The translations under genes and the position numbers were made by a program. The notes below the pieces were generated by a model. The model had not been told where the DNA came from. It made no database searches and saw nothing but the letters and a program-made list of their open reading frames with translations. From positions 1-64,000 of the forward strand of contig CANLQG010000005.1 in the NCBI GenBank assembly GCA_947493195.1: a DNA stretch of 64,000 nucleotides, given 5' to 3'. Positions 58,641 to 64,000 of the stretch are shown here, in pieces; the first letter of the stretch is position 1, and every line of letters begins with the position of its first letter. Source of the stretch: an uncultured Sphingomonadaceae bacterium. Its GTDB lineage: Bacteria > Pseudomonadota > Alphaproteobacteria > Sphingomonadales > Sphingomonadaceae.

Positions 58641-59723
58641 TCATAGCAATCGTAGCTGTCTAGCGTTTTGTGGTGGTCGAAATGCAACGGTATCGAGTTC
58701 GAAAGGCGGGTTGGTGATCCCTGCGCGCTTGCAGGCGAGGCGGAACCGGGCACGAAAGAGATCGGCCCAGACGCCACGTGGCCTAAGGCGGGTGAAGAAA
58801 TCCGGATCGTTGTCGCGCCCGCCCCGGATCGATTGCACAATGCCCATCACCTTGCCCGCGCGCTCGGGAAAGTGAACGTCGAGCCATTCCCGAAAGAGCG
58901 GCGCGACCTCGTGCGGCAGGCGCAGTGGAATCCATCCACAGTTTCGAGCGCCGCCTGACGCCGCCTGCGCAACGATTTCTTCCAGAAACGAATCGGTAAT
59001 CGCGGGAATGACCGGTGCTATCGAGCAGTGGGCGGGGATTCCTGCAGCGACCAGTTTTTCCAACGCTGCAAGCCGCTTGGCTGGGGAAGCTGCACGCGGT
59101 TCGAGATTGCCGGAAAGGACGGGGTCGAGGCTCGTCACCAAAATCGAGACGGCGACGAGGCGGTGACTGGCCAGTTCCACCAGCAGGTCCAGATCGCGCA
59201 GCACCCGGTCGGACTTCGTGGTGATGGTAACGGGATGGCGGGTTTCGAGGCAGACCTCCAGCAATTGCCGGGTGATGCGATAGCGCCCCTCGATCGGTTG
59301 GTAGGGGTCCGTGTTCGTGCCCATCGCGATCGGCCGGGGCCGGTATTTGGGGCGGGCAAGCGTCTTGCGCAGCAGATCGGCCGCATTGGGCTTTGCGAAC
59401 AGCTTCGTCTCGAAATCAAGGCCCGGCGAGAGATCGTGGTAAGCGTGGGTGGGGCGCGCAAAGCAATAGATGCAGCCGTGCTCGCATCCCCTGTAGGCAT
59501 TTACCGACCTGTCGAAGGCGATATCGGGCGACTGGTTGAACGAGAGTATGGACTTCGGCTCTTCCTCTGTCACCGTGGTGCGCAGTTTCGGCGGCGGTCC
59601 GTCGATTTCGGTAACCGCGTCGCGCCAGTCGCCATCGGTGCTGCGCTGAGCAAGGCCGAAGCGCTGCGGCACTGCCGCCGACTGGGCCCCGCGGCCGTGA
59701 TGGGGAACAGAGGTCTTGCCCAT
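58641..59723 (-). CDS. Radical SAM protein of the PA0069 / spore-photoproduct-lyase-like family
   Basis: A 360-residue radical SAM protein when started at MGKTSVPHHGRG (59723). The cluster motif is YRGCEHGCIYCFARPTH (Cys-x3-Cys-x2-Cys). It continues with MGTNTDPYQPIEGRYRITR, TITTKSDRVLRDL, PVIPAITDS and LRLPHEVAPLFREWL, all typical of this family (PA0069/Rv2578c). The family is related to spore photoproduct lyase, so a DNA-repair role is possible but unproven. A LexA box and a -10-like TATATA lie directly upstream; the +1 expected from them is at or next to the ATG, suggesting a leaderless mRNA. An alternative start is at 59741. Confidence 0.88.
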   Translation of the reverse strand: MGKTSVPHHGRGAQSAAVPQRFGLAQRSTDGDWRDAVTEIDGPPPKLRTTVTEEEPKSILSFNQSPDIAFDRSVNAYRGCEHGCIYCFARPTHAYHDLSPGLDFETKLFAKPNAADLLRKTLARPKYRPRPIAMGTNTDPYQPIEGRYRITRQLLEVCLETRHPVTITTKSDRVLRDLDLLVELASHRLVAVSILVTSLDPVLSGNLEPRAASPAKRLAALEKLVAAGIPAHCSIAPVIPAITDSFLEEIVAQAASGGARNCGWIPLRLPHEVAPLFREWLDVHFPERAGKVMGIVQSIRGGRDNDPDFFTRLRPRGVWADLFRARFRLACKRAGITNPPFELDTVAFRPPQNARQLRLL

Positions 59724-59757
59724 AGAACATATATAGAACATACTGGGCGCGAGGCAA
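59716..59757. promoter_or_regulatory. Divergent, overlapping promoters for the radical SAM and VOC genes
   Basis: Plus strand: TTGCCC (59716-59721), 17-bp spacer, CATACT (59739-59744), reading toward the VOC gene. Minus strand: TTGCCT (59757-59752), 16-bp spacer, TATATA (59735-59730), reading toward the radical SAM gene. The spacers overlap each other and enclose the LexA box. Assignment is by similarity to sigma70 hexamers only. Confidence 0.6.
59725..59739 (-). promoter_or_regulatory. LexA operator (GTTC-N7-GTTC)
   Basis: The minus strand reads GTTCTATATATGTTC, an exact match to the alphaproteobacterial LexA box GTTC-N7-GTTC. It lies inside both divergent promoters, so LexA binding would block RNA polymerase on both sides. 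The radical SAM start codon is 2 bp away. Confidence 0.75.
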
Positions 59758-59768
59758 GCGAGGAGGTG

Positions 59769-60107
59769 ATGGTGGCAATACTCGACTACGTTGAAATACC
59801 GGCGGCATCGGTCGAGCGGCAAAAGACTTTTTATTCAGACGCCTTCGGCTGGGAGTTCACAAGCTATGGAGATTCCTATGCCGCGCACGAGCATGGTCCT
59901 TGCCAGTTCGCGCTCAACGGCACTGGTGAGCACCAAAGCGAAGCTGCGCTGCCTGTCGTGCGGGTGGAGGATATCGATGCTGCCCATGCTGCGGTAAAGG
60001 CGGCGGGCGGCACCATCACCGTGGACATCTTCGCGTTCCCCGGCGGGCGGCGCTTTCATTTCACCGACCCTGAAGGGCTGCAGATGGCTGTCTACCAGCC
60101 CGGCTGA
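59769..60107 (+). CDS. VOC (glyoxalase/bleomycin-resistance-fold) protein
   Basis: A 112-residue single-module VOC protein: LDYVEIPAASVERQKTFYSDAFGWEFTSYGDSYAA, FALNGTGEHQSE, VVRVEDIDAAHAAVKAAGGTI and FHFTDPEGLQMAVYQPG. Such proteins bind metals and small substrates or drugs; the substrate is not known. A perfect AGGAGGTG SD sits only 2 nt from the ATG (59769); the GTG at 59772 has better spacing and may be the true start. It is divergent from the radical SAM gene over a LexA box. It converges with moaB (2 bp between stops). Confidence 0.86.
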   Translation: MVAILDYVEIPAASVERQKTFYSDAFGWEFTSYGDSYAAHEHGPCQFALNGTGEHQSEAALPVVRVEDIDAAHAAVKAAGGTITVDIFAFPGGRRFHFTDPEGLQMAVYQPG

Positions 60108-60109
60108 AC

Positions 60110-60637
60110 CTATCGTTCTCGCAGACGCGGCATCAGTTCCACGAAGTTGCACGGCCGGTTGCGGCTATCCAGCTGTTCGGCAAGGATCCCGTCCCAGCCA
60201 TCTTTCACCGCGCCGTTGGAGCCGGGAAGTGCGAAGATGTAGGTGCCACCGGCCAGCACGGCCATTGCGCGCGACTGGATGGTGGACGTGCCGATGATCT
60301 TGTAGCTGATCCAGCGGAACAGTTCGCCGAAACCGGGAATGTCCTTGTCCTTGATGCGATCAAGCGCTTCCGGCGTCACGTCGCGTCCTGTCAGGCCGGT
60401 ACCGCCTGTGGAAACGACGGCGTCAACACCAGGGTCGGCGATCCACTGGTTAAGCCGATGCACGATGGCGTCGACATCGTCCTTCTTGATCGCTCGCGCG
60501 GCCAGGGTGTGGCCTGCATTCTCGATCCGTCTGGCAAGAATATCGCCGGAGGTATCCTCGTCCGGTCCGCGGGTGTCGGAAACTGTCAGAACGGCGATGT
60601 TGATCGGAATGAAGGCGGCGTTCTCGTCGATCGCCAT
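60110..60637 (-). CDS. moaB: Molybdenum cofactor biosynthesis protein MoaB
   Basis: A 175-residue MogA/MoaB-family protein that adenylylates molybdopterin before metal insertion. Motifs are AVLTVSDTRGPDEDTSGDIL, VVSTGGTGLTGRDVTPEAL, SRAMAVLAGGTYIFALPGSNGAVKDGWD and the C-terminal Arg-rich end. The start codon overlaps the stop of the lytic transglycosylase gene by one base (TGATG). Confidence 0.95.
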   Translation of the reverse strand: MAIDENAAFIPINIAVLTVSDTRGPDEDTSGDILARRIENAGHTLAARAIKKDDVDAIVHRLNQWIADPGVDAVVSTGGTGLTGRDVTPEALDRIKDKDIPGFGELFRWISYKIIGTSTIQSRAMAVLAGGTYIFALPGSNGAVKDGWDGILAEQLDSRNRPCNFVELMPRLRER

Positions 60638-62397
60638 CAGTTTCCGCCCGTCGACATATAGACCCGTCCGTTACCCGGCGCCGTACCATCGGGGAACAGC
60701 GGCCATCCGTTTTGTGCCAGCGCCATGCGGCTTGGCGAAGTGTCCGTCGCCTGCCGCTCGTACATCCAGTAGTGCCGCATGACGATGGAGACGTATTCCC
60801 GCGTTTCCCAGTAAGGGATGGCCTCCATGTAGAGAAGCGGATCGCCTTGGTGGTTGATCTCGCTCTCCCACCGGGTGATCGGGGTCATTCCCGCGTTATA
60901 GGCGGCCATGATCACCGGCATGCGCCCGCGCGTTACCGGGCTGTCTCGCAACATGATCAGGTTCTGCTGACCAAAGGCGAGGTTCGTAGCGGGATCGAAA
61001 ATGTCGACAGAGCCTGCATTCAGCCCCAGCGTCGGCGCGTGCTGGCGCACGGTGATCGGCGTGATCTGCATCAGGCCCTGCGCATTGGCGGGGCTGACGG
61101 CATTGGCGCGAAAGGCGCTTTCCTGGAGGATGTGCGCAAAGGCGAGCGCGGGGTCGACCTGCCAGCCGTTCGCCGGTGCAGCCTTGGGCGCAGGATAGCG
61201 GGACGCCGGGTCCGGCTCCCCGCCCGTTGGCGCATTCAGCGACATATAAAGCTGGGTTTGCGGGAAGCCAAGATCGCGGGCGAGGCGTGAATAGGCCGCA
61301 TAGTCGCGCGGGTTACCGATGCGGGCCTGGTGCAGCAGCACCTGGCTGCCGAGCACATCGCGGCCGATTTCCGCCAGCGCCACGGCGATGCGAGTGTTCG
61401 GGTTGCCGCCGATCGCGCGCCAGTCTTCCTGCGAGAAGTCCGCGTTTTCCACCCGGTCCGGCAATTGTCGCCCGAGTTGTTCTGCGGCGAGCATGCCATA
61501 CAGGGTCTCGTCCATGATGGCGGCATCGCTCAGCAGGTCTTCGCTCAGCGCAGGCTGGCGGCAACGCAAAGCGGCGCGCGAGGCCCAGAACAGCGAGGCC
61601 GCCCGCAATGGCGGCGAGATTGCCTGCTGCGCCGCGCGCTGGAAGGCGCCGCTCGCAGTCTGGCAATCGTTGAGACGCCATGCGGCAAGGCCCGCTGTCC
61701 ACTCGCCCTCTGCCACCCAGGCACCGCGTCCTTCGGAAACGGTCTGCGCCATGGCCAGCGCCTGTGCATCCCGGTTCTCGATGAAATAGCTCCAGGCGAC
61801 GCGCTGGCGCCACTCGGCGCGGGCTTCGGGGCTGAGCGAGGAATCGACCCCGTCGAGCAGCATTCGCGCGCCGGTCGGATCGTCGTTGGTGATGCGTTCC
61901 AGGATCGCGGCCTCGACATCGGCGGGAATCGTCCCGTCGTTGACCGAGCGGGGGCGCGTGCGGCGCGGGACCGATCCCTGCGACACCAGTTCGCGTGCGT
62001 ACGGCAGGTTGGAATTGCCGGACAGGCCCCGGGTCTGGCCCAGTCTTACCAGCTGCGGCGCCTGCGGCAGTTCAACGCCGGTTTGCAGCCACTGTGCGAT
62101 CTGGTCGGCCTCGACCCGCGGCGAGTTGGCCGCGAGGTAGTATTCCGCGCGGGCCACATCGTGCAGAAGTCCGCTGGGGCGCTGCTGGAAAAGCTCCTCC
62201 ACACGGCTCCAATTACCGGCCTCGATCGCGCCGAACAGGCTGTCGTAATACTGGCGATCCTGCGCATCGAGCTGCTGCGGAGCGGGCCGGTCGTAGAGAC
62301 GGGCGGTGAAATAGGTCCGCGAATCCTGCTGCTGGGCAAGCGCGGGCGTCGCGGTGACAACGGATATCGCAATCGCGATAGCGGTGGGAAGCTTCAT
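60637..62397 (-). CDS. Soluble lytic murein transglycosylase (Slt70-like)
   Basis: A 586-residue periplasmic enzyme with a signal peptide (MKLPTAIAIAISVVTATPALAQ). A long alpha-helical superhelix (about residues 40-400, many SRAALRC-type helices) leads into the C-terminal SLT catalytic domain: ALAFAHILQESAFRANAVSPANAQGLMQITPITV, where the Glu of QESAF is catalytic, followed by NLAFGQQNLI and AAYNAG. It cleaves glycan strands to 1,6-anhydroMurNAc products, feeding the AmgK/MurU salvage route encoded in the same window. Start at 62397 overlaps the UDG-like gene stop (ATGA). Confidence 0.94.
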   Translation of the reverse strand: MKLPTAIAIAISVVTATPALAQQQDSRTYFTARLYDRPAPQQLDAQDRQYYDSLFGAIEAGNWSRVEELFQQRPSGLLHDVARAEYYLAANSPRVEADQIAQWLQTGVELPQAPQLVRLGQTRGLSGNSNLPYARELVSQGSVPRRTRPRSVNDGTIPADVEAAILERITNDDPTGARMLLDGVDSSLSPEARAEWRQRVAWSYFIENRDAQALAMAQTVSEGRGAWVAEGEWTAGLAAWRLNDCQTASGAFQRAAQQAISPPLRAASLFWASRAALRCRQPALSEDLLSDAAIMDETLYGMLAAEQLGRQLPDRVENADFSQEDWRAIGGNPNTRIAVALAEIGRDVLGSQVLLHQARIGNPRDYAAYSRLARDLGFPQTQLYMSLNAPTGGEPDPASRYPAPKAAPANGWQVDPALAFAHILQESAFRANAVSPANAQGLMQITPITVRQHAPTLGLNAGSVDIFDPATNLAFGQQNLIMLRDSPVTRGRMPVIMAAYNAGMTPITRWESEINHQGDPLLYMEAIPYWETREYVSIVMRHYWMYERQATDTSPSRMALAQNGWPLFPDGTAPGNGRVYMSTGGN

Positions 62398-63125
62398 GCA
62401 GAGGCAGTCCATTGGCAAAGCCGCTTCCACAACCGCGCACGCTGGCGGCCATGGTCGAGCAGGCGATCGGGGGCGAAGGATACGAGTGTGGCCTTTTCGC
62501 CGATGGCCACGAATTCCTCTGGCGGGGCAGCGGGATCGTGGCCGAACAGCGTGGGTAACTTGCTGCCCAGCAGCAGGATGCGCTGCGGCCTGGCCAGCGC
62601 AACATGATGGGCAAGAGCCGTACCAAGACCGTCCGCGCCAAGCTGGGTCCAGTCGGGCAGCGTGGTGTAGCAGGGCAGAGCGCTGGCGAGGTAGGCGAGG
62701 TTCGGATCGAGACCGATCGCTTTGAGCACGTTCGTCACCAGCCGCCCCTGAGCGCCGCCCAGCAGGGTGTCGCGGTCATCCGGTTCCGGCATCGTGGTAA
62801 GCACCATCATCGGCGCGCCTTCCTTGCCGATGGGGGCGACGCGGGCGCTGTGCCCGTTGGTGAATGGATTGTCCGGTCCAACCCACCAATCGCGAAACCC
62901 GGCAAGATCCTGCGGCAGGTCCGCGGCCTTCAGTTTCGGCTCGGGTGGCTCTTCCTGCGTCTCCGCCTTTGGCGCTGCGGCAGGCCGGGTTTCCTGCTGC
63001 TCTTCCTCGTCGGCAAGGAGCGGCACGATCTCGTCCGAGAACTCGTAATCCACGCCCGCATCGCGCCACCAGTCGATGGTGGCAGCGAACTGATCGCCAA
63101 GAGGGATTTCGCTTCGATTTTCCAT
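62394..63125 (-). CDS. Uracil-DNA glycosylase-like protein with acidic N-terminal extension
   Basis: A 243-residue protein. The first 95 residues are acidic and partly low-complexity (EEEQQETRPAAAPKAETQEEPPEPK). The rest aligns in layout with family-4-type UDG: MVLTTMPEPDDRDTLLGGAQGRLVTNVLKAIGL, AYLASALPCYTTLP, ARPQRILLLGSKLPTLF and SFAPDRLLDHGRQRARLWKRL. The usual GEAPG, HPS and Cys ligands for the 4Fe-4S cluster are missing or changed, so activity is doubtful. It is probably co-transcribed with the transglycosylase and moaB. Confidence 0.78.
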   Translation of the reverse strand: MENRSEIPLGDQFAATIDWWRDAGVDYEFSDEIVPLLADEEEQQETRPAAAPKAETQEEPPEPKLKAADLPQDLAGFRDWWVGPDNPFTNGHSARVAPIGKEGAPMMVLTTMPEPDDRDTLLGGAQGRLVTNVLKAIGLDPNLAYLASALPCYTTLPDWTQLGADGLGTALAHHVALARPQRILLLGSKLPTLFGHDPAAPPEEFVAIGEKATLVSFAPDRLLDHGRQRARLWKRLCQWTASA

Positions 63126-63206
63126 GATTGGGCCAAGGCTGGTCTTGACGGCCCGCTAGCCAGCGATCAAGCCAAATCCGATGTTTGTTATGCAAAACGA
63201 GGCGAA

Positions 63207-64000
63207 ATGATGGTTGAACGGGAATCAATGCCCGCGGACGTGGTAATCGTTGGCGGCGGCGTTGCTGGCCTGTCCGCGGCGATACGGTTGAAGCAGCTCA
63301 ACGAAGAGCTCGAAGTGATCGTGCTGGAAAAGGGCTCCGAAATCGGCGCGCATATCCTTTCCGGGGCAGTGGTCGATCCCAAGGCGCTTGACGAACTGCT
63401 GCCGGACTGGCGCGACATGGACTGTCCGATGGCGGAAACCCCCGTTACCGACAACTGGCACTGGCTGCTCAGCAAGGGCGGCAAGACGAACATGCCGCAC
63501 GCGATGATGCCCCCGCTGATGAGCAACAAGGGTTGCTACACCGGATCGCTGGGCAACCTCACCCGCTGGCTGGGTGAGCAGGCAGAGGCGCTGGGCGTGA
63601 TGGTTTTCCCGGGCTTCCCCGCTGCCGAAGTGATGTTCGGCGAAGATGGCGCTGTCACCGGCGTTATCACGCAGGACATGGGCGTTGCCGCCGATGGCAG
63701 CCACAAGCCCGATTTCCAGCCGGGCATGGAGATCCAGGCCAAGTACACGCTGTTTGCAGAAGGTGCCCGCGGCAACCTGACCAAGCAGATGAAGGCGAAG
63801 TTCGACCTCGAAGCCAACTGCCAGCCGCAGGTCTACGGCCTTGGCGTGAAGGAACTGTGGGACATCGACCCGGAAAAGCATGTGCCGGGCCGGGTCATCC
63901 ACACGCAGGGTTGGCCACTTTCTGAGAGTGACACCTGGGGCGGTGGCTTCCTGTACCACCAGGCCAATGGCCAGGTCGCGCTCGGCTTCGTGACGGCGCT
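63207..64000 (+). CDS. etfD: Electron transfer flavoprotein-ubiquinone oxidoreductase (5' part)
   Basis: A frame open from ATG at 63207 (or 63210) to the window end, 264 complete codons. The N-terminal FAD site is DVVIVGGGVAGLSAAIRLKQL, then VLEKGSEIGAHILSGAVVDPKALDELLPDW, CYTGSLGNLTRWLGEQAEALGV and TLFAEGARGNLTKQM, then KELWDIDPEKHVPGRVIHTQGWPL and GGGFLYHQANGQVALGFVTAL. This is the ETF-QO (EtfD/FixC-type) sequence that passes electrons from ETF to ubiquinone in fatty and amino acid oxidation. The 3' part is outside the window. A GAGG SD lies upstream. Confidence 0.95.
   Translation, partial: MMVERESMPADVVIVGGGVAGLSAAIRLKQLNEELEVIVLEKGSEIGAHILSGAVVDPKALDELLPDWRDMDCPMAETPVTDNWHWLLSKGGKTNMPHAMMPPLMSNKGCYTGSLGNLTRWLGEQAEALGVMVFPGFPAAEVMFGEDGAVTGVITQDMGVAADGSHKPDFQPGMEIQAKYTLFAEGARGNLTKQMKAKFDLEANCQPQVYGLGVKELWDIDPEKHVPGRVIHTQGWPLSESDTWGGGFLYHQANGQVALGFVTA

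Overview
The window is GC-rich, densely coded chromosomal DNA. It most resembles an alphaproteobacterium of the order Sphingomonadales, probably the Erythrobacteraceae; the family is inferred from gene content, because no 16S gene is present. Supporting signs are a DivL-type pseudokinase with tyrosine at the phospho-acceptor position, AddAB instead of RecBCD, a GTTC-N7-GTTC LexA box, a TTAA-N7-TTAA CtrA box, AmgK/MurU peptidoglycan salvage genes, and many genes joined by 4-bp ATGA/GTGA/TTGA overlaps. There are no rRNA genes, insertion sequences, CRISPR arrays or phage genes. Both ends cut genes: the 3' end of an acyl-CoA carboxylase beta subunit (1-213) and the 5' end of an ETF-ubiquinone oxidoreductase (63207-64000).

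Layout. 0-3.5 kb: a DUF488 protein, two tandem DUF421 membrane proteins, then aroB-aroK on the minus strand. 3.5-9 kb: a plus-strand run of a 46-residue membrane ORF, an exported 616-residue protein of unknown function, a XerC/D recombinase, accA and a lipoprotein M48 protease. 9-10.2 kb: two Flp pilins (minus), mutT and tRNA-Arg(ACG). 10.3-16 kb: hemerythrin, phospholipase-D-like protein, folE, an atypical MurA-family enzyme and a helix-hairpin-helix lipoprotein, facing msrQ and a peroxiredoxin. 16-29 kb: ahcY, then divL-tsaE-amgK-murU-addB-addA, then trxA. 29-31 kb: an IMPase-family phosphatase and argJ (minus). 31-37.6 kb: secA, a lipoprotein methyltransferase-like protein, then a radical SAM/acyltransferase pair next to tRNA-Asn. 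37.7-45.9 kb: nadK, a lone EAL protein, mfd, sdhE, a small secreted protein and recG. 46-57.3 kb: an amino-acid permease, a DUF885 hydrolase, lolCE-lolD, small conserved proteins, dnaE and a membrane-bound HTH/DUF4019 regulator. 57.3-64 kb: an OmpA-family porin with 26 consecutive prolines, a radical SAM gene and a VOC gene divergent over a LexA box, moaB, a lytic transglycosylase, a UDG-like protein and ETF-QO.

Most genes are housekeeping: shikimate pathway, fatty-acid synthesis, cell wall building and recycling, DNA repair and replication, protein and lipoprotein export. The parts most worth following up are the LexA box lying over two opposed promoters (59716-59757), the divergent MurA homologue, the hairpin that encloses the SD and start codon of the gene after secA (34453-34480), the CtrA-type box before the radical SAM/acyltransferase pair, the Tyr-type DivL, and the unrecognised exported protein with its overlapping micro-ORF.
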